DNA from: Babylonia areolata
Lineage: Eukaryota; Mollusca; Gastropoda; Neogastropoda; Buccinidae
Direction of reading: 5' to 3'
Assembly: GCF_041734735.1 (NCBI RefSeq)
Contig: NC_134903.1
Location: 11,347,294-11,411,293 of the forward strand
DNA: 64,000 nt
Notes under the pieces: generated by a model
The model's input: the letters and a program-made list of their open reading frames with translations, nothing else
What the model was told of the DNA's origin: nothing
Database searches by the model: none
Made by a program: the position numbers and the translations under genes
Shown: positions 52,648 to 62,137 of the stretch, one piece after another
Layout: each line of letters begins with the position of its first letter
How positions within the stretch are numbered: the first letter of the stretch is position 1

Positions 52648-52872
52648 GGGCGCAATAGCCGAGTGGTTAAAGCGTTGGACTTTAAATCTGAAGGTCCCGA
52701 TTTCGAATCTCGGTGAGGGCGCCTGGTGGGTGAAGGGTGGAGATTTTTTCCCAGGTCAACATATGTGCAGACCCGCTAGTGCCTGAACCGCCTTCGAGTG
52801 TATGCGCAAGCAGAAGATCAAATACGCACTTTAAACATCCTGTAATCCATGTCAGCGATCGGTGGGTATGCG
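52648..52872 (+). repeat. SINE-2, 3'-truncated
   Basis: Head CGGGCGCAATAGCCGAGTGG to 'gtcagcgatcggtgggta', then cut off at a LINE piece. Confidence 0.85.
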
Positions 52873-53045
52873 TAAACAGAGCGGATCCGAATCCGATCGT
52901 AGAGAGCGAGATGGAGTGTAGAGGTAAAGGCAGCCACAGAGATAGGAAGGGACAGATTTGTACTTTATTCTGTATGAGACAGGTAGCCAGCGGAGATGTT
53001 GCAAAAGAGGAGTGATGTGCTCAGATCGTTCTAACGTTCTGATGT
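52873..53045 (-). mobile_element. LINE fragment, CR1/L2-like
   Basis: The reverse complement matches 24510-24715 of the LINE end at 24440-24985 (region coding L-H-W-L-P-V to the R-S-D segment). Both ends are cut. Confidence 0.75.
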
Positions 53046-53046
53046 T

Positions 53047-53385
53047 TTAGCGTTCCTAACGGGATCCATTATTACTACAGGCAGCACAACAACATAGTGT
53101 CTTGTAGTAACAATCAACACGTCATTTTAACGTTTCCTAATGGGACCCATTATTACTACAGGCAACACAATAACATAATGTCTTGTAGTAACAATCAACA
53201 CGTCATTTCAACGTTTCCTAATGGGACCCATTATTACTACAGGCAGCACAACAACATAGTGTCTTGTAGTAACAATCAACACGTCATTTTAACGTTTCCT
53301 AATGGGACCCATTATTACAACAGGCAGCACAACAACATAGTCTCTTGTGGTAATACCTGACACGTCAATTTGATGTTACTAAAGG
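53047..53385. repeat. 81-bp minisatellite, ~4 copies
   Basis: Unit begins 'cgtttcctaatgggaccca' and includes 'ggcagcacaacaacatagtg'. Starts of 'gggaccc' at 53061, 53142, 53223 and 53304 give a strict 81-bp period. As 81 = 27 codons, an open frame with a 27-residue repeat results. No exon signals. Confidence 0.92.
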
Positions 53386-54720
53386 GGACCATGTTTTATT
53401 GTGGCCAGCACAACAACAACAAAATGAATTTCGTTTCTCTTCGTCAAGAGACTGCCAGCCGCAGCAGTGGTTCAGCCAATCAAATTTTGCTCACGTTGCG
53501 AAAGTAGATCACTGTTCTCATGTGACTGATCATCATCTAACCCTGTCCTACCCATACTCTCTGTAGTAGACTGTTCCTAGGGTGACTGATCACATATAAC
53601 CCTGTCCTACCCATGCCCCACAGTATTGGACTGTTCCCTGTTTTGTGTGTACTGTTATGATTCTACATTGTCATTGGCCCCATGCTAGCCATACTGTATT
53701 GGTATTTAAATCTTTTCTAAGTTTGTGTATGGTTGTAACTGGACATTGTTATCATCCTGACTGTTTTCAGAAAGTTTGTGTGTATCATTTTTAAACAGTG
53801 TACATGACTGTAACTACACATTGTACAGGCCCTGTTACAGTAATAGAGTATTGGTGTATCAACTGGTGAGATCAACAACAGCAACGAGAGCAGCAACTGT
53901 AACAACAACTACAACTACAACATCAATGACAAGGGCAATAACAATAATAACAAACACAATAATGACAAAGGGGAAGAGGAGAAGCAGGAGAAGAAGGTCG
54001 TGTCGTCTGTTTTTTGTTACTGCTTTGATTCATTATGCGGCTTAATAACATATCGTGTTTTAGGATAATTCTTTTTATTTTTTTTTTTTTTATTTTAATT
54101 TTTTATTATTATTTTTTTTAGGATAATTCTTACTATTAGGGACGGTTTGCAGACCCACTTTCGTCTGATTTTCGTGGTGATTCCCCGGTTATTTTTAGCG
54201 AGCACCGCGTGCGTATTCGCGTCTCCATTTCCTGTTTTTTTTCAGTCACTGAAAAGCTAAGATTCCGTTGTGGAAATCGGTGTCCTGAAGAAAGGATTTT
54301 GATTTATTCCGGAGAGTATTTTTGCAAGTTTACAAGATATATTTGCTTTTATGATTACACCCATTATTTGCTTCAGTCTTCTTTGTTTACTTTAAGCGTG
54401 TTTTTGTCACATCTCTGTCATTTCGTATTATATTCGAACTGACCCATTTATAAATTCTACCGAAAACTTGACCGGAACAAAGGCTGTGTAAGCTCAGGAA
54501 AGCTAGTTACGGTGGTGGAATACCCATTAACGTCATATGACCTACTTCTCGCTCTGCAAGCAACGAAACATCCCCCACAAAAGCGGGCCTGTAAACCCTC
54601 CCTGTTGACATCCCTTTCAGCTTCTGGATTGTTTTACCTTGTAATGTTGTATTCATGATTAAAGGCTATTCTATGCTGTCTTCTGAACTCAAAGTGTGTC
54701 CTTGTTCTTCCTCTGTCCAG
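53386..54720. other. No gene seen
   Basis: AT-rich sequence with (AAC)n at 53875-53965 and T-rich runs at 54070-54120. No recognised repeat or coding region. Confidence 0.55.
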
Positions 54721-54729
54721 TCGGGAGTT

Positions 54730-54852
54730 ACACACACAAACGCGCGCGCGCAAGCACGCACGTACGCACACAAAATACACGCACACACACATACGCACAC
54801 AGAGACAGACACACATACATTCACACGCAGGTAACACACACGCACCCACGCA

Positions 54853-54912
<60 letters not shown>
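54730..54912. repeat. (CA)n-rich microsatellite
   Basis: CA/CGCA runs, perfect CA at 54858-54910. Confidence 0.95.
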
Positions 54913-54913
<1 letters not shown>

Positions 54914-55294
54914 GACATTTATCCTAATCCTTATCCTCAAGTTCATTCTCTACCTCTGTGCACTGCAGGACAGGGGAAAAAGGCAGTCTACAAGGCAATC
55001 AAAGAACAGAATCAACTGCCCTGGGAGAGACATACCTGAATAAATTAAAGTGCATATTTCATTTCCATGTCAAGCATACCTGTTGGGAAAAAGCAAAACT
55101 GTCAGAGTACAGTATGAAACACACAGGAATGAACTTGGCCTGGGCTGTTGCTGGTACAATCCAATAAACATCTCCACACAAAGCTCGCGGCTCTGTGAAA
55201 CATGATGGCATGATGCACGCTATATATTGATCTGACAATCTGTCAGGAGGTTAATGATTTATGGACTCATACCACTTTCTCATTGTTGAAAAAA

Positions 55295-55810
55295 ACAATT
55301 CCCCAAGCCGCTCTAAAATATGTGTTTCACCAGTGAACTCTCACTCAGAGAAGAGAGATAGAGACAGAGAGAGACAGACATAGAGACAGACAGAGAGATA
55401 CAACAGAGAGACACCGAGAGACACGGAAAGACAGAGGGAAAAGACACTTTGCGCTGAACATGTTAATTACCTCGGCTGAGTGAGCCATAAAGTCAAGAAC
55501 GAAATATCTCTTCCACAAATATCGCGTCGCAAAGTGGAATAAAAATCCCCAAGCAGCTCTGAAGTAATGTGTTTCTCCAGTGACAAGAGAGATAGATAGA
55601 TAGATAGAGAAAGAGAGACAGAGACAGAGAGACAGACAGAGAGATAGACAGAGAGACAGACAGAGAGATACAACAGAGAGACATGGAGAGACAGAGGGAA
55701 AAGACTCTTTGCGCTGAACATGTTAATTGTCTCGGCTGAGTGAGCCATAAAGTCAAGAACGAAATATCTGTTCCACAAATATCGCGTTGCAAAATGGTAT
55801 AAAATCACAT
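55295..55810. repeat. ~260-bp tandem duplication containing (GACA)n
   Basis: Copy 1 (about 55295-55550) and copy 2 (about 55550-55810) share 'gcgctgaacatgttaatt' (55451 and 55711), 'gtgagccataaagtcaagaa' and 'ttccacaaatatcgcgt', each with a GATA/GACAGA centre. The reverse-strand frame repeats in register. Confidence 0.88.
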
Positions 55811-56464
55811 GACCTTCCAGTTTAACAAACAAACACTGGCAAGCGTATCAATAAATGATGAATCGATTCACATCAACTGACTCAACTATCAACTGACTCG
55901 TACAACCATACATTTCCTGTACCCACAGCCTCCCCACGTTTCTGACAAACCGATACGTACACCCTTTACTCTTACCCCTCTCCTGAGAAGGCATGCACAG
56001 TCACTGACAGAGACGTGAGAGAGAGAACACTGAACACTGAACACTGAAATATTTAATGTTATTAGCTGAAATTCTCTGGTGACATAGTAGGTACTTATCA
56101 AAACAAAATGGTGCAAAATATATAAAATGGAACAGAAAAAAAAGAATTGAAGCAGCATAAACTAATAAGAGATTAGCGACACTTTGGCACTTTGCCATTA
56201 GCTTAAAGTACATGTGACAGGGTAGTAATGTGCCTTTTTTTCAGTCGTTCGTCTCCAAGGTGTGGACAGTACACAGACTACAAACTGGAGATAAATCATA
56301 TAATATATATTTACGCATGGAACATCGACACACATCATATCAATACAAATACATACTAAAATATATATAAATCCTGAAATAATTAGTTATACCTCAACAT
56401 CGAAACCCATCATATCAACACGAACACATCAAATAATTACAATGTCGAGATTGACCATCCAAAT

Positions 56465-56467
<3 letters not shown>

Positions 56468-56551
<84 letters not shown>

Positions 56552-56562
56552 CAGAGACAGAG
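56468..56562. repeat. (GA)n(GACA)n microsatellite
   Basis: Perfect GA run then GACAGA units, followed by a G-rich block. Confidence 0.97.
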
Positions 56563-56631
56563 GGGCGGGGAGGGGGGTGTGGGGATGTGGGGTGTGGGGA
56601 AGGGTGGAGGGGGGGGGGGCGATCATTTTTT

Positions 56632-56706
56632 TCTTTAGTAGATGTGGTGTGACGTATATGGATCCTCCCATACACTTTGACTCCTCCTTGAAACTGAAAC
56701 TGAAAT
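56632..56706 (+). repeat. SINE-4 tail fragment at the edge of duplication copy B
   Basis: 'tagatgtggtgtgacgtata' to 'ctccttgaaactgaaactga', followed by G-rich sequence and then the copy-B breakpoint. Confidence 0.7.
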
Positions 56707-56807
56707 TGTTTATTTCTTAATAATAGTGGGAGGGAGGGGGGGTGGGGGGTGGGGGCTTGTTACTTCATCTTTAATGGTGTTGTTGAAAGAATCAGAGCAT
56801 CCTAAAC

Positions 56808-59800
56808 TTACTTGATATCCAGCAAGTCTGCGTGAGACTCCAGCCATTTTAAAAGCTTCGATTCTTTGGATTTTCTCCGCTTTTCTGCCACAGTGTTTAA
56901 TGTATATACAAAGGGGTTAATAGCAGAGTTCAAAGGTAATATAAATATTGCTAAAGCCACACTCACTTCCCCAGGGATAGGGATACCGGCCAACGCTAAC
57001 ATTCCACACATTCCGATAGGAAACCAGCACATGAAATCTGTTACTGCAATAGTGATCAGTCGCTGAGCTATGGTCATGTCTTGTGACACTTTGGTAGAGT
57101 TAGTTTTCAAAGCATTTCTCTGTATTGACCAGTAGATACATGCCTGGCCCAAAGAGATGAATAAAAACAGAACAAAGTTGAGAACAATCATTAGACTAAA
57201 AGAATACATTTTCCCTTTGAACGTTTGCTTTGTTACCGGCAGTGGAATACAGATGCCTGTCTGGCTGTAAAACTCCCAGTGTGCTGTCACTGGAAGTAAA
57301 GGCAACAAGGCAAGAAGAAAGCCAACCAGCCAGGTAAGTACACATACCATCGATGCTGATGTTCGTTCAAATCTGAAAGTGCTGAATGGAAAACAGAGGA
57401 CAATAAATCGATCTAAAGTGATCAGGCAGATGATCAGAGCTGACACCTCACTGGACAACAGAGACAGAAAGCCAGCCACTTTACAGGCCACACTGTTTTT
57501 CCATGTGTCGTCATTATGGAGATATCTGCCACGTAACCGTTCATCAGCTACTCCTATCAAAGCCATGTAAACACCCATCAGAAAGTCAGCCATAGTAAGG
57601 TTGGTGACAAACACACTGAAGCCACTGGAAGAGGTCACGCTCCTTGCAAACAGACGTGCACAGAAACAGAAGACGTTACCAGACACTGCCAGACAGGTCA
57701 CCAGCCACAGAAATCCGCGGAATGTCCATGACTGCAGTAAATCTTCACACGATGAAATTTCATCCTTAGGGGCATAACAAGAGGAAACATCAAAGTTGTC
57801 TGGAAGTATTTCTTTACAGCATAGTTTATAGTTATCTGCTGAAATAAAGTTTAGGTAGGGAAGTTTTTTGAAAATGTCCGGTGGAAACGATGTGATAGGA
57901 CTACCATCCATGTACAGTCGAGTCAGCAGTGGAGTGTACTGAAAACCGCTATGACCTACAGTGTGAATGGAAGTAAAAGTTAAATCCACTTCCTGTAAGT
58001 GGGAAAATTGTGCAAACGCTTTTGAATCAAACACTGTCAGTGTTATATGAGATAAATCTATCACTGTGATGGCATTTTGTTGAACAGCTGATGAAGAATC
58101 AGCGTGGAGTGACGTGATAGGGTTGCCAGACAAGGACAAAAACTGCATGTTTTCTAAACTGTGAAGCAAAGTCATATTAACGTGCTGCAGTTCGTTGTCA
58201 CTGAGGTCAAGCAATCTCAAAATTTTCAACTTCATTTCAGGCATCATGGACAGAGAACAGTTGGCAAGAACCAGATGGATAAGATGGACGTTACCGTTCA
58301 CATCAGACAGTGTCAGACCTGAACCTGTGGCATCCAAAGAACGGATCTGAGGGAAGAGTGCTGCATGGAAAGGCTGGACACAGAGAAAGGTGTGAACCTG
58401 ACAGGAGCAGCCTACAGGACAGGTAACATTGCACCATAATTCATCGTCACGCATTGGGCAGTGAGGCCAGCCATCACACACGTGGTCACTGTGTACACAG
58501 GTGATGGAATATCGACATTGGAGAAACCCTTTACATGTCATCTCCTCACATCCCTCTTCATCCCCATGCTCTACACAGTCATGAAACCCATTGCACCGTG
58601 TGTAAAGAGGCAGACAGTCGTTCCATTCTCCAGGACAACGATAATGACTGTCTGGACAAGACTCATTGGTGTTCATTTGAGTTGTGATGAACTGTGAAAT
58701 TCCGTCGAAATTAACAAGCACTGGAGATGGGGAACGAACCTCAGAAAAAGTTTTACTTTCGAAATTAATGCAGGTCTTTTCGTCAGATTCATCCTGGCAA
58801 TGGGACAGTTGATCACACACGTTGTCATAGGACACACACTGGCCGTTGGTACAGGTGAAAACTGTGTTGATACAATGAGGATGCTGACAGAAAGATTCAT
58901 CAATGGAATCCAGACAGTCAGCTGTGAAGTCACACACCAGGGAATACGACAGAGTGGTTGTGTCGTCAGTGCACGTGAACATGGAGAATGAAGTGAAGCG
59001 AAGATCTGTGCCATTCAACATAGATATGCCTGACGGCTGATCTGACGAATGGCAGGGAGATGTGTACTGTTGACGACACACTTCATCATCACTGAAACCA
59101 CAAGAAAGAAGCTTACGATTCATGTGACTGTCACGGCACTCTGTCATGGAGTGCTGTCCCTTTGGCAGTGAGAAATGTGTGCTTGAAAAAGAAACTCGGT
59201 TTTGACGATGGGATGTTTCTGTGGTCATGTTTAGCTTGACTTCACAGGACATTCCGTATCGATGTAATATTCTTTCATAGATGTGACAAAGTAATGATTT
59301 AGTGGCCATTCTCGTAAAACTAAGGAAAACACACTCCAAGTTCCCTATATCGATACCATACCTTGAATATGAATGGTGAAAAACGCTTGTGTCTTCAGTG
59401 TAAAAACTATGCCTATACATATTTGGCAGCACCACATTGTTTGAATACAGCCCAATCATAAAATACCCATATCCACTCCAGTATCTCTTTGATGTGTTCC
59501 CAATGACAACATATGGGTCATAAAGGCACGAAGGAACTCCCAGCGTGCCACCAAACAAACTGCAAAATCCATCATCCCTTTTGACACCATCTGCTATGTT
59601 GCCCTGGAATTTGTCAGGTCTCAGAAAAATTCTGTAACACCGGTCACACAAGGCCACCATCCCCTGACAGTCAGCACTGCTGAAGGGACAGTGTTCTGTT
59701 TCATCCCGCCCATCTTCACACTCTGTCTCCAGGTTACAGTCCATGTGGTGCTGAAAGCTGGAATAGTGCTCCACTGAACAGTTCCAAAAGCCACTGGATA

Positions 59801-60197
59801 GCTTGGGAGGTGTTTTACTTTGAGGGAAAAAAGTAAAGAACAATTTGAAGCATTGTGACTCGGGTTCCTTGTAACAACCGTCATTATTTGAGACATGAAC
59901 AGAGATGTACGCGTCGTTCAAATAGTATGTATGAGCAAAATTAAACTCCCAGTCATGTGACACCATCCCAATAGAAGTTCGTTTTGTTTGTTCAAAAGGA
60001 CCGACAGAATGGTGATACAGAAACACATTCCCGTGGTGCCGAGTGAGTTGTTTGTAGCTGATCATGAGGACATGTTTTTCTGGCACTGGTAAGACCCTCC
60101 GCCAAACGCTCGTTAAATTATCACTTCCATCTCCTGTCTTCGTGATGTAACCAGACAACTGTGAGGTCATCACAAGAGTCACGCGCACAGGTGCTTC
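56808..60197 (-). CDS. GRL101-like LDLa/CTLD/LRR G-protein-coupled receptor B (large exon)
   Basis: Same module order, length and residue numbering as receptor A; 56 of 1126 residues differ and there are no indels. D926-R927-F928 and N1091-P-F-V-Y are kept. Twelve differences cluster at residues 277-305, in the second half of the lectin-like domain. Seven-helix changes are few and conservative. As in A, the frame opens with GTG at 60188 and has no signal peptide; the CAG acceptor of A reads CTG here, with an AAG three bases on as the possible replacement. The stop again lies in CAAGTAAGTTT, a donor consensus. Downstream sequence differs from A just past the stop, so its 3' end or next exon must differ. 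Confidence 0.9.
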   Translation of the reverse strand, partial: EAPVRVTLVMTSQLSGYITKTGDGSDNLTSVWRRVLPVPEKHVLMISYKQLTRHHGNVFLYHHSVGPFEQTKRTSIGMVSHDWEFNFAHTYYLNDAYISVHVSNNDGCYKEPESQCFKLFFTFFPQSKTPPKLSSGFWNCSVEHYSSFQHHMDCNLETECEDGRDETEHCPFSSADCQGMVALCDRCYRIFLRPDKFQGNIADGVKRDDGFCSLFGGTLGVPSCLYDPYVVIGNTSKRYWSGYGYFMIGLYSNNVVLPNMYRHSFYTEDTSVFHHSYSRYGIDIGNLECVFLSFTRMATKSLLCHIYERILHRYGMSCEVKLNMTTETSHRQNRVSFSSTHFSLPKGQHSMTECRDSHMNRKLLSCGFSDDEVCRQQYTSPCHSSDQPSGISMLNGTDLRFTSFSMFTCTDDTTTLSYSLVCDFTADCLDSIDESFCQHPHCINTVFTCTNGQCVSYDNVCDQLSHCQDESDEKTCINFESKTFSEVRSPSPVLVNFDGISQFITTQMNTNESCPDSHYRCPGEWNDCLPLYTRCNGFHDCVEHGDEEGCEEMTCKGFLQCRYSITCVHSDHVCDGWPHCPMRDDELWCNVTCPVGCSCQVHTFLCVQPFHAALFPQIRSLDATGSGLTLSDVNGNVHLIHLVLANCSLSMMPEMKLKILRLLDLSDNELQHVNMTLLHSLENMQFLSLSGNPITSLHADSSSAVQQNAITVIDLSHITLTVFDSKAFAQFSHLQEVDLTFTSIHTVGHSGFQYTPLLTRLYMDGSPITSFPPDIFKKLPYLNFISADNYKLCCKEILPDNFDVSSCYAPKDEISSCEDLLQSWTFRGFLWLVTCLAVSGNVFCFCARLFARSVTSSSGFSVFVTNLTMADFLMGVYMALIGVADERLRGRYLHNDDTWKNSVACKVAGFLSLLSSEVSALIICLITLDRFIVLCFPFSTFRFERTSASMVCVLTWLVGFLLALLPLLPVTAHWEFYSQTGICIPLPVTKQTFKGKMYSFSLMIVLNFVLFLFISLGQACIYWSIQRNALKTNSTKVSQDMTIAQRLITIAVTDFMCWFPIGMCGMLALAGIPIPGEVSVALAIFILPLNSAINPFVYTLNTVAEKRRKSKESKLLKWLESHADLLDIK

Positions 60198-60404
60198 AGT
60201 TCACAATGTGTTTGAAAAAAGAAAAAAAGAAAAAAAAAAAGAAGAAAAATATATCTTTTATATTACTTAAGAAACTGCGATTGATGACTGAAATGTCCAA
60301 TGATAAATAAACAAGTACGGCAGCAACTACAAAAGAAGCAGATCATTGACAGGTATTTTGCGCCACAGAGTATGATCAATGGTGATCATAGAAAACTGCA
60401 CAAT

Positions 60405-60915
60405 AATGATGATGATAATATGGATACTTATATAGCGCCTATCCTCGGTCAAAGACCAAGCTCTAAGCGCTTTATAAACACGGGGTCATTAACACAACAG
60501 ACTGCCTACCTGGGTAGAGCCGACTGACAGCTGCCACTGGGCGCTCATCTTTCGTTTCCTGTGAACACGTACACACTCAGACAGACATATAACATTTTAC
60601 CTGTATGACCGTTTACCCCGCCATGTAGGCAACCATTCTACGTTTTCGGGGGTGTGCATGTTGGGTATGTTTTTGTTTCCATAACCCACCGAACGCTGAC
60701 ATGGATCACAGGATCTTTAACGTGCATGTTTGATTTGTGCGTGCGTATGCGCACACACGAAGAGAGTTTAGGCGTAAGCAGGTCTGCACGTATGTTGACC
60801 TGATAGATCGGAAAAATATGCACCCTTTACCCATCAGGCGCCGTCACCGAGATTCGAACCATGGAACCTCGGGTTGAAAGTCCAACGCTTTAACCACTCG
60901 GCCATTACGCCCATC
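60405..60915 (-). repeat. SINE-2, full length
   Basis: Duplicate of 30275-30815, slightly shorter in the centre. Head at 60915-60850 on the minus strand. Confidence 0.88.
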
Positions 60916-61097
60916 AATAATAAAGCATTCTGCAGTTTCTCCTTCATGCTTCCATCCTCACTTATCCAGGCAGGTGCACTGCCCCACACTCAATTTTTTT
61001 TTTACATTCAAGCAGGCATGATGTAGAGTATATGAATCAGTCCACGTGGTTTGATGCCCCCATGAAACTGGACATGGAAGAATCGCAGTAGATATAG

Positions 61098-61500
61098 ACA
61101 AACAGATAGATAGATAGATAGGTAGATAGATAGATAGATAGGTAGATAGATAGATAGGTAGGTATCAATCAAACTCGGGAGATTATGGATAGGTATCCAC
61201 CAGTCTTATGAGATGATGGAGATAGGCATCCTTCAGTCTCAGGAGATTATTGAGATAGATAAGCATCCTTCAGTCTCAGGAGATTATGGAGATAAATAGG
61301 CATCCTTCAGTCTCAGGAGATTATGGAGATAGGCATCCATTAATCTCGGGAGATCATGGAGATAGGCAACCTCCACCACTCAGGAAGATTATGGAGGATA
61401 GGCATCCACCAGTTTCAGGAGATTGTGGAGATAGGCATCCTTCAGTTTCAGGAGATTGTGGAGATAGGCATCCACCAGTCTCACGAGATTGTGGAGTTAC
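61098..61500. repeat. (GATA)n and 'agataggcatcc' minisatellite
   Basis: GATA/GGTA units at 61098-61165, then about nine uneven units of 'gagataggcatccttcagt'. Duplicate of 31018-31345 with different unit number. Confidence 0.9.
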
Positions 61501-61662
61501 GCTCCAGCTGGTGGTAACTGATACAGCATTGGTGCAGTAGGACAGACCAGTAGCAGAGTGACAACCCTCCCACACTGCGCACAGGTCAAGTCAAACGCTG
61601 GTCTGGCGTTTGGCCTTTCTCCTGAGTTTCTCAGCCTCAGAACCAGATATACATATCGTGGA

Positions 61663-61943
61663 GTGATGGCCTAGAGGAAACGTGTTCGCCTAGAAAGCGA
61701 GAGAATCTGAGTGCGCTTGTTCGAATCACGGCTCAGCCGCCGATATTTAGCGCACGTAAAAGAACCCGCTGGAACAAAAGGGTTGTTCTTGGCAAAATTC
61801 TGTGAAAAATCCACTTCGATATGAAAAACAAATAAAACTGCATGCAGGAAAAAAATGGGTGGCGCTGTTGTGTTGCGACTCGCTCTCCCTGTGGAGAGCA
61901 GCCCGAATTTCACACAGAGAAATCTCTTGTGACAAAAAGAGAA

Positions 61944-61945
<2 letters not shown>
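61663..61945 (+). repeat. SINE-1 with internal deletion
   Basis: Head GATGGCCTAGAGGAAACGTG, GTTCGAATCACGG; lacks about 90 bp of the body including 'ctagaccttgagtgg'; ends at a (TA)n run. Counterpart of 33301-33625. Confidence 0.87.
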
Positions 61946-62014
<69 letters not shown>

Positions 62015-62025
62015 TGTGTGTGTAA
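61946..62025. repeat. (TA)n(TG)n microsatellite
   Basis: TA then TG runs at the SINE-1 tail. Confidence 0.97.
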
Positions 62026-62055
62026 AACACTCTGCCGCCACACTGATATATATAT

Positions 62056-62137
62056 GCTTCTCAGGTGGAAGGTATTGAGCCTTTTCTCCTGACGAGCATG
62101 TGTGGTCCACGCCTCACTGCCATCCACCTGAGAAGCC
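62056..62137 (-). mobile_element. LINE, inverted 5' piece
   Basis: Minus strand encodes G-S-E-A-W-T then R-Q-E-K-R-L-N-T-F-H-L-R-S, which belongs directly upstream of the plus-strand piece at 63726. Ends in an inverted 13-bp repeat GCTTCTCAGGTGG / CCACCTGAGAAGC. This fits the 5' inversion produced by twin priming. Confidence 0.75.

Larger units (their letters stand above)
56793..61650 (-). repeat. Segmental duplication, copy B
   Basis: Direct copy of 26663-31500. Similarity probably continues through the SINE-1 to about 62045 if the LTR insertion in copy A is discounted. The left edge lies about 15 bp past the stop of receptor B. Confidence 0.93.

Noticed and set aside
53047-53385. CRISPR-like array
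   Set aside because: Units are continuous with no unique spacers, and the context is a eukaryotic genome.
54634-54918. Cys/Val-rich minus-strand frames
   Set aside because: Complement of the (CA)n microsatellite.
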